Assembly: GCF_016862215.1 (NCBI RefSeq)
Contig: NZ_BOMN01000064.1
Coordinates: 16,624-80,623 of the forward strand
Reading direction: 5' to 3'
DNA: 64,000 nucleotides
From: Winogradskya humida
Lineage (GTDB): Bacteria > Actinomycetota > Actinomycetes > Mycobacteriales > Micromonosporaceae
Shown: positions 16,580 through 27,566 of the stretch, one piece after another
How positions within the stretch are numbered: position 1 is the stretch's first letter
How the letters are laid out: each line of letters begins with the position of its first letter
Program-made: the position numbers and the translations under genes
Notes under the pieces: generated by a model
The model's database searches: none
The model's input: only the letters and a program-made list of their open reading frames with translations
Told to the model about the DNA's origin: nothing

Positions 16580-16921
16580 CTAAACCCGCCGGAACCTGAA
16601 ATCAGCGTGCACCAAGACCCCTTCAACCACTTTTCCGTACGCCCAGAAGTCCAGGTCATCGTGATAGACCACGCTGTCCCCGGCGATCCAGAAATTCCCC
16701 CGGTACGCATGCTTCCGCCCGTTCCGCGTCTCGTCGTACCGCCCGTCCGGCCGCAGCTCCTGGACGACCCGCGCCCGCTCATCGACCCAGACCCCGACAT
16801 GAGGGCTGTCGCACGGGGTGGCCGTCGGCTCCCCGTGCTGAAACAGCACATCCTTCGGCCACCAGACCTGCGACTCGAGCGCCCCGGCCCGGCCATCACC
16901 CAGCACAACAATCATGTCCAT
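16580..16921 (-). CDS. Atu4866-domain protein
   Basis: 113 residues from the ATG at 16921 (a second ATG lies 6 nt later; a GTG-like longer form is possible). The C-terminal 70 residues fit the small Atu4866 domain (PF11512): GVWVDERARVVQELRPDGRYDE, RKHAYRGNFWIAGDSVVYHDD, VEGVLVHADFRF. The fold is a small beta-barrel of unknown function, often near oxidoreductases. No signal peptide. It diverges from the NACHT gene across 73 nt. Confidence 0.75.
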   Translation of the reverse strand: MDMIVVLGDGRAGALESQVWWPKDVLFQHGEPTATPCDSPHVGVWVDERARVVQELRPDGRYDETRNGRKHAYRGNFWIAGDSVVYHDDLDFWAYGKVVEGVLVHADFRFRRV

Positions 16922-16994
16922 GCCCCCAGCCTGCGCACCCCGCGAGCCCTCAGCCAGGGTGCACCCCACCCACCTTCTGCCCTAACGTGTCGAG

Positions 16995-19900
16995 ATGGCC
17001 GGCTCGCCGTACGCCCTAGCAACCGCCCGTGAAATCCTCCTCGGCAAACGCTCCCCCGCCATCAGAGTCCTGGACAAACTCCTGGGCCTGGGCATCCTGG
17101 CCGCCGGCCCGGTCGGCCTGGCCACGGGGCAACCCTGGCTGCTCGCCGCGTGGGGCTGGGTCGACCAGAAGAACGAACTGATCGCGCGGCTGGATGACCT
17201 GGTCACGGCCGGCCGTACCAAACTCCGCAAGGCCACCGGCACCCAACGCCACGAGGTCCTGGCCGCCACCCACACGGTCCTGGTCCTGGGCTCCTTCTTC
17301 GCCGCACTCCGCGAAATCGGCAGCCCCGCCTACGACAAGCTGTCCCTCACCGACGCCGACCACGACGTCATCGTCAAGGACCTGCGGACCGTGTCGGAAG
17401 CCGTGACGACGGTGGAGATCAGCCTGCCGTGGGCCGGCCAGGGGTTTGCCGCCAACCTGGACAGTTCGATCGGTCCTGATCTCCGCCTGCTCGCTGTGGC
17501 AGCACTTCGTTTCTTCGAAGGTTTCGCCGCGTGGACGGCAACCTTCGGCGGGCATTCCGACCCGGAGGTGATGGTCGGCCAGATCGTCGAACGGGCCATC
17601 GATCGGTACACGGCAGAATACTTCGCGCTCGCGGCGGAGGTGCCGGAGTATTCGATCTGGACAGTGATGGGCGAGCACTCGGCTACCCAGAGGTCGCTCG
17701 GCCGACTGGAGGATCTGGTCGGCACCCTCACCCCACCGCCGAAGACCCGGGCCGACGCTGCCAGGACGGCCGTCGCAGCGCTCAACCGCAGCGTGCTGAG
17801 CCAGCCGGTTCTCGATCTCGACGATACGGCGCGGATCACCGAGGTGCGCACGCCGTCTGTCGAGGACGGCTACGTCGAACCCCACTTTCGCTGGGCGGTG
17901 GTCGACAGTTCATCACAGCCGGCCCACGAGGAATGGTGGAAGCAACAGGAGCCCGGCGACGACCTCTCAGAATTTCTGGCACGGCATTTCACGTCACCGA
18001 AGGCCGCGACCGCGCCGCTGGTCATTCTCGGCCACCCCGGTGCGGGCAAGAGTCTGCTCACCAAGGTCTGCGCTGCCCGGCTGTCGGCCACAAAAGCCTT
18101 CACCACCGTACGAATCCCGTTGCGCGACGTTCCGGATCCCTCGGCGAGCGTCTACCGGCAGATCGAGGACGTCCTGCGGGAATCGTCGCACGGACACGCG
18201 GAGTGGCGGCAGCTCTGCGAATCCAGCGAGAAGCTCACCCGCGTCGTGCTCATCGACGGCCTGGACGAACTCATGCAGGCAACCGGCGCCACCGAGTCCC
18301 GCTACCTGCGCAACGTCATGGACTTCCAGCGCACAGAAGCGGTGACAGGCGGGCCGGTCGCGGTCGTCGTGACGTCGCGCACCGTCGTCGCGGACCTGGC
18401 GGCCATCCCCGACGGCTGCGTGGTCGTCAAGCTGGAAGAGTTCACCGACGCTCAGGTCAAGGCATGGACCGGAACCTGGACCGGGGCCAATGCCGCGGGA
18501 ATCCGGTCGGGCTCAGTCCGCCGCATCGAAGCGGACCAGCTTCTCGGCTATGCCGACCTGGCACGCCAGCCGCTGCTGCTCCTGCTACTGGCGCTCATTC
18601 TCTCGGAGCGGGACCTGCCGCCGCACGAAAGCTCCGCCGATCTCTACCGCATCCTGCTCGACGACTTCATCGGCCGGGAACTCAACCGCCCCGACAGCGA
18701 GGCAAGCGGACTCACCGACGACGAACGCCGCGAGGCAGAGCTGTGGAAACTCGGCCTGGTCGCGTTCGGCGCATTCAACCGCGGCCGTCAGTACCTGAAC
18801 GAACGTGACCTCACCGCCGACCTCCGCGCACTTCCGGCGCCGCACAGCGGCCCTTCCTCCGACCGCCGTGACGTCGGCAGGGAGCTGGACCCGGCAAGCC
18901 GCGTGGTGGGCCGGTTCTTCTTCGTGCACTCCGCCGAGGCGGAATCCGGCCGGGGCGGCCGTAGCTACGAGTTTCTGCACGCAACGTTTGCTGACTACCT
19001 GATCGCCCACCACACCGCGGCACTGCTCCGGGACGCGGCGGCGGCCCGAAGCCTCCGAGCCGCATCCCAGAGCTGGGACGACGACCTGCTCTTCGCCGTG
19101 CTCTCACATCGTGCTCTTGGAGTAACCGGATCCTTCACCATCAAGTTCTTCGCCGAACTGGTCGGTGACGACTCCGACATTGCCGGAATACTGCAACACA
19201 TCACCCACACTGCCCCGGACCGCTGGGGTCGTGGGCGGCATGGCGGCTACGACCCTTCCGGCAGGACCGTGGTCCAGCGCACGGCGGCCTACACCGCGAA
19301 CATCACAATGCTGCGGGTCTCCATCGCCGCGGGGCCACTGCCAATCGCCCAGCTGTGCCCACCCCGTGCCCAGATCCTGGACTGGTGGCCCGCCCAGGTC
19401 CGACTCTGGGACGCGGGGCTTCCAAGGCCTGAGCTGCAATCGGTGATGGGTGTTCTCAGCCTCGCGGACGGCATCGAACTGGCGCTGGTCAACAACGAGT
19501 ATCCGTCGTTCTACTACCAAGACGTCCAGGAGAGTTTGGGTCTCGATCGGTACCGGGCTTTCGGCCTGGCCGTCGGCCAAGGTCTTCAACTCAACTTGAA
19601 AGACGACCATTACCTTCGGATCAGCCCGCCCTACGCGGCGGCAGTGACCTCTCTTGCCGTCGCTCTGCGAACCCGGTTGAGGGGACCGGAGACGCTCTCG
19701 GCATTCCGAACCGTGCGGCGCGCCGGAGCCGGCCTCCTCCTCCTCAAAATCGCCGTCCTGGCCGGTTGTACCGATGATCTGGAACCTGAGGTGGTGAGCG
19801 AAGTTCTCGAGGAGGCCGACCAGAGCGGTGTCGCGATCCCTGCCCGCGACCTCATGCTGATCTGCGCGCCTCACGCCGGTTTCTGGGAGCGCTACTCCGA

Positions 19901-20102
19901 GCTGTCGAACGGCGCTCCCGCCGGCGACGAGGATCTGACCGTTGCCAAGTTCATCGACCTGGTCGGATCCGGGCCGTCCCGCAAGGAGATCGCTGACAGC
20001 CCCGAGGGAAAAGCACTGCTGGGGATGCCGCCTGAGCTTGCGCTGCGGTGTGTGGCGGCGCTCGCTGAGTCATACGACCGGAGGACCGCGCGGGAGGCAT
20101 GA
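16995..20102 (+). CDS. NACHT-domain STAND NTPase, NLR-like
   Basis: 1035 residues. An all-helical N-terminal effector-type region (about 1-310) with two hydrophobic stretches (LLGLGILAAGPVGLA, VLVLGSFFAAL) precedes the NACHT: Walker A GHPGAGKS at 346-353, Walker B VVLIDGLDEL at 417-426 with paired acidic residues, sensor VVVTSRTVV near 461, then a winged-helix region (LLLLLALILSERDLPPHESSADLY; YEFLHATFADYLIAHH). The C-terminal 400 residues are helical and would be the sensor; no TPR or WD motif is obvious. NACHT proteins (bNACHT/Avs relatives) are known phage-defence sensors. Alone, with no visible effector partner. Confidence 0.85.
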   Translation: MAGSPYALATAREILLGKRSPAIRVLDKLLGLGILAAGPVGLATGQPWLLAAWGWVDQKNELIARLDDLVTAGRTKLRKATGTQRHEVLAATHTVLVLGSFFAALREIGSPAYDKLSLTDADHDVIVKDLRTVSEAVTTVEISLPWAGQGFAANLDSSIGPDLRLLAVAALRFFEGFAAWTATFGGHSDPEVMVGQIVERAIDRYTAEYFALAAEVPEYSIWTVMGEHSATQRSLGRLEDLVGTLTPPPKTRADAARTAVAALNRSVLSQPVLDLDDTARITEVRTPSVEDGYVEPHFRWAVVDSSSQPAHEEWWKQQEPGDDLSEFLARHFTSPKAATAPLVILGHPGAGKSLLTKVCAARLSATKAFTTVRIPLRDVPDPSASVYRQIEDVLRESSHGHAEWRQLCESSEKLTRVVLIDGLDELMQATGATESRYLRNVMDFQRTEAVTGGPVAVVVTSRTVVADLAAIPDGCVVVKLEEFTDAQVKAWTGTWTGANAAGIRSGSVRRIEADQLLGYADLARQPLLLLLLALILSERDLPPHESSADLYRILLDDFIGRELNRPDSEASGLTDDERREAELWKLGLVAFGAFNRGRQYLNERDLTADLRALPAPHSGPSSDRRDVGRELDPASRVVGRFFFVHSAEAESGRGGRSYEFLHATFADYLIAHHTAALLRDAAAARSLRAASQSWDDDLLFAVLSHRALGVTGSFTIKFFAELVGDDSDIAGILQHITHTAPDRWGRGRHGGYDPSGRTVVQRTAAYTANITMLRVSIAAGPLPIAQLCPPRAQILDWWPAQVRLWDAGLPRPELQSVMGVLSLADGIELALVNNEYPSFYYQDVQESLGLDRYRAFGLAVGQGLQLNLKDDHYLRISPPYAAAVTSLAVALRTRLRGPETLSAFRTVRRAGAGLLLLKIAVLAGCTDDLEPEVVSEVLEEADQSGVAIPARDLMLICAPHAGFWERYSELSNGAPAGDEDLTVAKFIDLVGSGPSRKEIADSPEGKALLGMPPELALRCVAALAESYDRRTAREA

Positions 20103-20116
20103 CAAATGTCAGTGGC

Positions 20117-20134
20117 TGAGTGAGTGCTCGCTCA
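20117..20134. promoter_or_regulatory. TetR operator upstream of the ABC exporter operon
   Basis: TGAGTGAGTGCTCGCTCA is an 18-bp near-perfect palindrome (one arm TGAGTGAGT, the other mirrors TGAGCGAGC), 14 nt before the GTG of the TetR gene. This is the usual form of a TetR autoregulatory site. Confidence 0.75.
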
Positions 20135-20147
20135 TTAAGCTCGGCCT

Positions 20148-20777
20148 GTGGGTTCTTCTGAGCAGGTTCGGCGGCGGCGGGTGGCGCCGATGGCGGCTGA
20201 GGATCGGCGGGCGGCGCTGATCTCGGCGACTTTGCCTTTGCTGAGGGAGTTCGGGTTGGAGGTCAGCACTCGGCAGATCGCTGCGGCGGCGGGGGTGGCT
20301 GAGGGGACGATTTTCGGGGTTTATTCCGACAAGAATTCGCTGCTGGTCGACGTGCTCATGGACGCTCTGGACCCCGATACGACGCTGCGGGCGATCAGGG
20401 CGATCGACGCCGGCAAGACATTGCGGGTGCGGTTGGCTGAGGCTGCTGAGCTGGTCAATGAGCGTTTTACGCAGAATGCGCAGCTGATGACCGCGGCGCG
20501 GAAGCTGGTGTTCATGTCCGGTGCTCATCCGGAGGCTGCTGCCCGGATGGGTGCGTCGCGGGGGCAGTTGCAGGCTGCGCTCGCTGAGCTTGTTCTGCCT
20601 GACGCGGCTGTGCTGCGCCGGGCGCCCGATGCCGTTGCCGGGTTGTTTTTGCTCTTCTGCGGTGGCAATGCGTTCGGGCCGTTCGGGGATCCCGATCATT
20701 TTGACGGCGAGGAGCTGGTCTCGCTGCTCCTCGACGGTCTGCTCATCCGTCCGTCCATCGACCACGGGGGTGCCTGA
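20148..20777 (+). CDS. TetR-family regulator of the ABC exporter
   Basis: 209 residues from a GTG at 20148; ATG at 20190 (15th codon) is an alternative start. HTH: ALISATLPLLREFGLEVSTRQIAAAAGVAEGTIFGVYSDKNSL. The C-terminal domain is a ligand pocket. Only 3 nt separate it from the first ABC half, so repressor and exporter form one operon, a standard drug-efflux design in which substrate binding relieves repression. Confidence 0.9.
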   Translation: MGSSEQVRRRRVAPMAAEDRRAALISATLPLLREFGLEVSTRQIAAAAGVAEGTIFGVYSDKNSLLVDVLMDALDPDTTLRAIRAIDAGKTLRVRLAEAAELVNERFTQNAQLMTAARKLVFMSGAHPEAAARMGASRGQLQAALAELVLPDAAVLRRAPDAVAGLFLLFCGGNAFGPFGDPDHFDGEELVSLLLDGLLIRPSIDHGGA

Positions 20778-20780
20778 CAG

Positions 20781-22513
<1,733 letters not shown>

Positions 22514-22517
<4 letters not shown>

Positions 22518-22606
22518 CCGACTGCACCGAGCTTTCCTCACCGTTCCCGGCGTACTGCCGGGACAGCGAGGGCCAGAAGGGCATGTCAAAGGGAGGCTCA
22601 GCATGA
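22514..22606 (+). CDS. Small ORF (30 aa) overlapping both ABC halves
   Basis: ATG at 22514 overlaps the stop of the first half (ATGA at 22514-22517) and its own TGA at 22604-22606 overlaps the ATG of the second half (ATGA at 22603-22606). It therefore fills the 85-nt gap exactly. Upstream CAGGAGGCGG is a good ribosome binding site for it, while AAAGGGAGG inside it serves the next gene. The peptide begins MTDCTELSSPFPAYC, has two Cys and is hydrophilic. It may be a translational coupling device or a real small subunit. Not a known family. Confidence 0.5.
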
Positions 22607-24567
22607 CCGGACCTCGTAGGCCCGCTGGGCCGCCGATGGGCGGGCCGGGGCGGATGATGGCGGCCAGCGGGCCGCCGGAGAAGCTGCAGGATTTCAAGGG
22701 TTCCACGCTGCGGCTGCTCAAGATGCTGCGCCCGCAGCGGATGCTGGTCGCTCTGGTGCTGGTGCTCGGCATCGCGAGCGTCGCCCTGTCGGTGACCGGG
22801 CCGAAGATCCTGGGCCGCGCGACCGACATCATCTTCGACGGCATCACCGGCAAGAATCTGGGCGAGGGGCTGCCCGCGGGGGTGACCAAGGAGCAGGTGA
22901 TCGACCAGCTCCGGGCGCAGGGCGAGACCAACAAGGCCGACATGCTGGCGGGGATGGACGTCGTGCCGGGGCAGGGCATCGACTTCACCAGGCTCCAGCA
23001 TGTGCTGCTCTGGGTGCTGGCGATCTACGTGCTGGCCTGGGTCTTCGGGGTGCTGCAGGGGCGGCTGACCGCCAGGGTCGTGCAGAACACCGTCTACCAG
23101 CTGCGCGAGCAGGTCGAGGAGAAGCTGTCGCGGCTGCCGCTGTCGTACTTCGATCAGCAGGCGCGGGGCGAGGTGCTCAGCCGCGCGACGAACGACACCG
23201 ACAACATCGCGCAGACGTTGCAGCAGACGCTGGCGCAGCTCGTCACGGCGTTGCTGACCATCATCGGCGTACTCGTGGTGATGTTCTGGATCTCGCCGTT
23301 GCTCGCGCTCATCGCGCTGGTGACCGTGCCGCTGTCGTTCTGGGTGACCACGAGGATCGGCAAGCGCGCGCAGCCGCAGTTCGTCGCCCAGTGGGCCACC
23401 ACCGGACGGCTCAACGGGCACATCGAGGAGATGTTCACCGGGCACGCGCTGGTCAAGGTGTTCGGCCGGGACAGCCAGGCGGTGGAGACCTTCGAGGAGC
23501 ACAACGAGAAGTTGTACGCGTCGAGCTTCAAGGCGCAGTTCATCTCGGGGCTGATCCAGCCGGCCATGATGTTCATCGGCAACCTGAACTACGTGCTGGT
23601 AGCCGTCGTGGGCGGGCTGCGGGTGGCGTCCGGTTCGCTGTCGTTGGGTGACGTCCAGGCGTTCGTCCAGTACTCGCGGCAGTTCAGCCAGCCGCTGACC
23701 CAGGTCGCCAGCATGGCCAACCTGGTGCAGTCCGGGGTGGCGTCGGCGGAGCGGGTGTTCGCGCTGCTGGACGCCCCCGAGCAGAGCCCCGACCCGGTGT
23801 CCGCGGGGGTCCGCCCGATCGAGGGCCGGGTCGCGTTCGAGAACGTGTCGTTCCGCTACGTGCCGGACAAGCCGCTGATCGAGGGGCTGTCGTTCACGGC
23901 CGAGCCGGGCCAGACGGTCGCGATCGTCGGCCCGACCGGCGCGGGCAAGACCACGCTGGTGAACCTGCTGATGCGCTTCTACGACGTGTCGTCCGGGCGG
24001 ATCACGCTGGACGGCGTGGACATCGCGTCGATGCCCCGCGCCGAGCTGCGGGAGCACATGGGCATGGTCCTGCAGGACACGTGGCTGTTCGGCGGCACGA
24101 TCGCGGAGAACATCGCGTACGGCGCGGACGTCCCGACGCCGGATTCGGTCGCCGAGGCGGCGGAGGCCGCGCACGTGGACCGGTTCGTACGGTCGCTGCC
24201 GGACGGCATGGACACGATGATCGACGAGGAGGGCGGGAACGTCTCGGCCGGCGAGAAGCAGCTGATCACGATCGCCCGGGCGTTCCTCGCCGAGCCGAGC
24301 ATCCTGATCCTGGACGAGGCCACGAGCTCGGTCGACACCCGCACCGAGGTGCTGATCCAGAAGGCGATGAACACGCTGCGCTCGGGGCGTACGTCGTTCG
24401 TGATCGCGCACCGGCTGTCGACGATCCGCGACGCCGACGTGATCCTGGTGATGGAGAACGGTGCGATCGTCGAGCAGGGCACGCACGACTCGCTGATCGC
24501 GGCCGACGGGGCGTACGCCCGGCTGTATTCGGCGCAGTTCGCGCAGGCCGCCGTCGAAGTGGAGTAA
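22603..24567 (+). CDS. ABC exporter half-transporter with catalytic Glu (TM288-like)
   Basis: 654 residues from the ATG at 22603 with AAAGGGAGG upstream. A proline/glycine-rich N-terminus (GPRRPAGPPMGGPGRMM) precedes six helices; an extracytoplasmic insert lies at about 75-125. NBD: Walker A GPTGAGKT, Q-loop LQDTWLFGG, signature altered to VSAGEKQL, Walker B ILILDEATSSVD with the catalytic Glu, His-switch VIAHRLSTI. The weak signature here plus the weak Walker B in the partner together form one dead and one live ATP site. Confidence 0.92.
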   Translation: MTGPRRPAGPPMGGPGRMMAASGPPEKLQDFKGSTLRLLKMLRPQRMLVALVLVLGIASVALSVTGPKILGRATDIIFDGITGKNLGEGLPAGVTKEQVIDQLRAQGETNKADMLAGMDVVPGQGIDFTRLQHVLLWVLAIYVLAWVFGVLQGRLTARVVQNTVYQLREQVEEKLSRLPLSYFDQQARGEVLSRATNDTDNIAQTLQQTLAQLVTALLTIIGVLVVMFWISPLLALIALVTVPLSFWVTTRIGKRAQPQFVAQWATTGRLNGHIEEMFTGHALVKVFGRDSQAVETFEEHNEKLYASSFKAQFISGLIQPAMMFIGNLNYVLVAVVGGLRVASGSLSLGDVQAFVQYSRQFSQPLTQVASMANLVQSGVASAERVFALLDAPEQSPDPVSAGVRPIEGRVAFENVSFRYVPDKPLIEGLSFTAEPGQTVAIVGPTGAGKTTLVNLLMRFYDVSSGRITLDGVDIASMPRAELREHMGMVLQDTWLFGGTIAENIAYGADVPTPDSVAEAAEAAHVDRFVRSLPDGMDTMIDEEGGNVSAGEKQLITIARAFLAEPSILILDEATSSVDTRTEVLIQKAMNTLRSGRTSFVIAHRLSTIRDADVILVMENGAIVEQGTHDSLIAADGAYARLYSAQFAQAAVEVE

Positions 24568-24572
24568 ACGCG

Positions 24573-24607
24573 AAGTGGGGCGGCCCGTCAGGGCCGCCCC
24601 ACTTTTT
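24573..24607. terminator. Bidirectional terminator between convergent genes
   Basis: AAGTGGGGCGGCCC at 24573-24586 pairs perfectly with GGGCCGCCCCACTT at 24591-24604 over a GTCA loop, followed by TTTTT on the plus strand. It serves the ABC operon and the Calx-beta gene from opposite sides. Confidence 0.93.
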
Positions 24608-24617
24608 GAACCCGTTG

Positions 24618-27551
24618 TTACTTGACGCTGACCCGCACGCTCGTGGAGGTGTTGGTCAGCAGGCCGACGTCGCCGTCGCCGTAGATCGTCGCCCGGAAGA
24701 GCGCCGACTTGCCCGAAGCCCCGTTGATGGTCTTCGAGAACTGCCCGGCGGCGTTGATGATGCCCGTGCCGACCGTGGTCCAGGATCCGTCGCTGTTGGC
24801 CCGGATGACCCGCACCCGCAGGCCGCGGACCTTCGGGTCACCGACGACCTTCAGGTTGACCTTGCCCTTGCTGGTGGAGGTGACCGTGAAGTCCGGGTCC
24901 TCCTTCAGGTTCACCTTGATGGTGTCGGACTCGATGTCACCGTTCGACACCTTGAACCAGTAGCCGGTGGTGGTGAAGTCCGGCGAGAACGAGAACGCCC
25001 CGCTGGCGGAGGCCTTCGTGGTGCCCAGGTTCTCCCAGTCAGCGGCGTCGTCGCTGCCGACGGCCCTGCCCCACAGGGTCAGGTCGGCGGCGGCCGGAGC
25101 CGTGCCGTTGAGGCGCAGCGAACCGACACCGAGCCGGAAGCTGGCGGCCGACTCGAGAGTGAGGTCGTTGTCAGCGGGCGGCGTGGTCGGGCCGGTGGAC
25201 GGGCCACCGGACGACGGCGGCGTGCTCGGTCCGCCCGTGCTGGACGTGATCGTGATGATGCCTTCGGTCACGGTCGCGGTGTTGCCGATGCCACTACCGG
25301 TCGCGATGATCGTCTCGGCCGGCTCGGAAACCGTGTCCGTGAGCAGCTTCAGGTCCGCGACGGGGATGACCGTGTTGTTCGGCGTGCCGTAGTCGATGTC
25401 GATGACCTTGACACCCGGGTTCTCGAAGTCGGCCGCCGTGGCAGCGACGCTGCCCTTCGACGATCCGCCCGCGAAGGTCACGGCGACCTGGGCGTAGCCC
25501 TGACGCTGGCCGGTCACCGTGCCGGTCACCGCGACCGTGGTGCCCTCCGCGCCGGAGATGCTGTTGATCTCCAGGTCCGGGACCTTGTCGTCGTTCTCGA
25601 GGGTGACCTTGGCCGTCTTGACCGCCGCACCCGTCGAGAGATAGGTGTTGTTGGTGGTCGGCGTGGCCTTGAGAGCGATGATCTCGTTCTCTTCGTTGAC
25701 CGTGTCACCGTTGATCAGCAGCACCGGGTAACCGTTGACCTGCTCGGCCGCGATCGTGACCGTTCCGTTCAGCAGCGTGTAGTCGTTGCCGCCGGGGGCG
25801 TTGGTCAACCCGTTGAAGCTGATCGGGCCGTCGGTGGCCGGGTTGGTCGCCGACGGGGTGTCGTTGGCCACGGCGACGGTGATGTCGTGGTCCGAGGCGT
25901 TGCTCAGCATGACCGGGGTGAGCAGCGCCTGGGTGTCGTTGCCCTCCTTCAGCGACTTGTCCGCGAAGACCAGGGTCGGCGCGGCGTCGTCGTCGAGGAT
26001 CTTGACCACCCGGTTGGCGCCCGGGTCGCTCAGGTCGAGCGACAGGTCGCCGCTCGACTGGCTCAGCTGCAGCTGCAGCGTCTCGCCGTCGGTCGCCGCC
26101 TGGGTGCCGTTGGTGCTGCCCTCGTCGATCGTGTCACCGATGATCTCGACGGTGAACGTCTGCGAGGTCACCCCGGGCGCGAAGGTCAGGGTGCCGTTCT
26201 TGGTCACGAAGTCGGTGCCGGGCAGCGCGTAGCCGACGCCGGAGCCGTCCGCCGCGGTCTTCCAGTCGACCTTCACGGTCTGGGTGGAGGCCGCGCTCAG
26301 CGTCGCGGTGAACGTCGCCGTCGAGCGGCCCGTGTTGCCCTCGGTGACGCTCGCGGGCGCGATCGTGACCTTCGGCGCGTCCTTGCCCTGCGTGATCGTG
26401 CCGGTCTGCTGGATCGGGGTGCCCAGCGTGGCGTTCACCGGGGTCTTCAGCAGGACGTCGAAGGTCTCGTCGGGCTCGTTGAGGTTGTCCTTGAGCGTCT
26501 GGACAGCGATCGAGCTGGTGGTCTGCCGGGCCGGGATCGTCACCGTCCGGGTCGCCGGGTAGGTGAAGTCCGCGCCGGGAGTGGCCGCGGTGGTCACGGG
26601 GCTGGTGGCCACCGAGTCCCAGCCGACCGTGATCTCCTTCTCGGAGCCGTGGTCCAGCGACAGGCCGAAGCTGAGCGTGCTGCCCTCGGCGACGCTACCG
26701 CCACCGGTGAGGGTCACCACCGGGGTCGTCTGGGCGTCCTTGATGTTGACCGTGGCCGAGGCGCCGGCGGAGTTCGCGGGCTGGATGACCCCCGCCGACG
26801 TGCTGTTCACCGTGAAGTTCTCGATGTCGGCCGTGTCGCTGACATTGTCGTTGGTGATGTTCACCGTTGCCGTGCCGGAGATCTGGTTCGCCGGGACGGT
26901 CAGCTGGGCGGCCGACAAAGTCGTGTAGTCGGTGCCGGACTTGGCCGTACCGTCGACCGTGTTCAGCGTGATGATGGTGGCGGTGCTCGACTTCCGGTTC
27001 AGCGTCGCCGTGATCGTCGCCTGCGCACCACCGGCTTCGGTCACCGGGTTCGGCGAGGCAGCCAGCGTGTAGGTGGGCACGGCGTCGGCGTCCACGATGG
27101 TGCCGGTCTCGGTGCCGTAGTTCGAGCCGTCCACGGAGGCCGTCAGGATGACGGTCTCGTTACCGCCCTCGTAGGTGGTGTCAGCGACGGTGGCGACCGT
27201 GATGGTGGCCGTGTCGCCGGCCGCCACGGTGACCGGTGTCGCCGGCGAGAAGGTGAAGTCAGCGGGGTTCGCCGCGGTGCCCGTGAAGACGAGGCCGACG
27301 CTGTGCGACGCGATGTCGGTGTTCTTGACCGTGAAGACGAGGTTGCCGCCCTCGGTGACGCTGGCGGTCGTCGCTGCCACGGTGATGTAGCCGTGGGCGT
27401 CAGCCTCCGCGGGTGAGCCGAGCATGACAACCGACCCCAGGCCGAGCACACCGGCGACTGCGGCCGCGAGGATCGTCTTGGCCGACTTGGGACCACGCAG
27501 CACGAACGGTACCGAGCCGCTCTTGGCCGCATGGGCTGATGAATAGCGCAT
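24618..27551 (-). CDS. Calx-beta repeat surface protein
   Basis: 977 residues from the ATG at 27551 with AAGGAG upstream; earlier starts would lie inside the riboswitch. A long signal peptide (TILAAAVAGVLGLGSVVML, cleavage near EADAHG) is followed by about seven Calx-beta-like repeats of 100-120 residues, each with SVTEGG or VSEG entry strands and acidic DNxSDTAD/DTVNEENE calcium-type loops. Then comes a Pro/Ser/Thr/Gly linker near residue 780 and a C-terminal beta region of two domains. No LPxTG anchor or membrane helix at the end. Likely a calcium-stiffened adhesin or matrix protein outside the cell. Confidence 0.85.
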   Translation of the reverse strand: MRYSSAHAAKSGSVPFVLRGPKSAKTILAAAVAGVLGLGSVVMLGSPAEADAHGYITVAATTASVTEGGNLVFTVKNTDIASHSVGLVFTGTAANPADFTFSPATPVTVAAGDTATITVATVADTTYEGGNETVILTASVDGSNYGTETGTIVDADAVPTYTLAASPNPVTEAGGAQATITATLNRKSSTATIITLNTVDGTAKSGTDYTTLSAAQLTVPANQISGTATVNITNDNVSDTADIENFTVNSTSAGVIQPANSAGASATVNIKDAQTTPVVTLTGGGSVAEGSTLSFGLSLDHGSEKEITVGWDSVATSPVTTAATPGADFTYPATRTVTIPARQTTSSIAVQTLKDNLNEPDETFDVLLKTPVNATLGTPIQQTGTITQGKDAPKVTIAPASVTEGNTGRSTATFTATLSAASTQTVKVDWKTAADGSGVGYALPGTDFVTKNGTLTFAPGVTSQTFTVEIIGDTIDEGSTNGTQAATDGETLQLQLSQSSGDLSLDLSDPGANRVVKILDDDAAPTLVFADKSLKEGNDTQALLTPVMLSNASDHDITVAVANDTPSATNPATDGPISFNGLTNAPGGNDYTLLNGTVTIAAEQVNGYPVLLINGDTVNEENEIIALKATPTTNNTYLSTGAAVKTAKVTLENDDKVPDLEINSISGAEGTTVAVTGTVTGQRQGYAQVAVTFAGGSSKGSVAATAADFENPGVKVIDIDYGTPNNTVIPVADLKLLTDTVSEPAETIIATGSGIGNTATVTEGIITITSSTGGPSTPPSSGGPSTGPTTPPADNDLTLESAASFRLGVGSLRLNGTAPAAADLTLWGRAVGSDDAADWENLGTTKASASGAFSFSPDFTTTGYWFKVSNGDIESDTIKVNLKEDPDFTVTSTSKGKVNLKVVGDPKVRGLRVRVIRANSDGSWTTVGTGIINAAGQFSKTINGASGKSALFRATIYGDGDVGLLTNTSTSVRVSVK

Positions 27552-27566
27552 GTGTTTCTGTCTCCT

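Noticed and set aside
20101..20110. GACAAATGTC as a terminator of the NACHT gene
   Set aside because: The palindrome is too short and AT-rich to act as a hairpin in this GC context.
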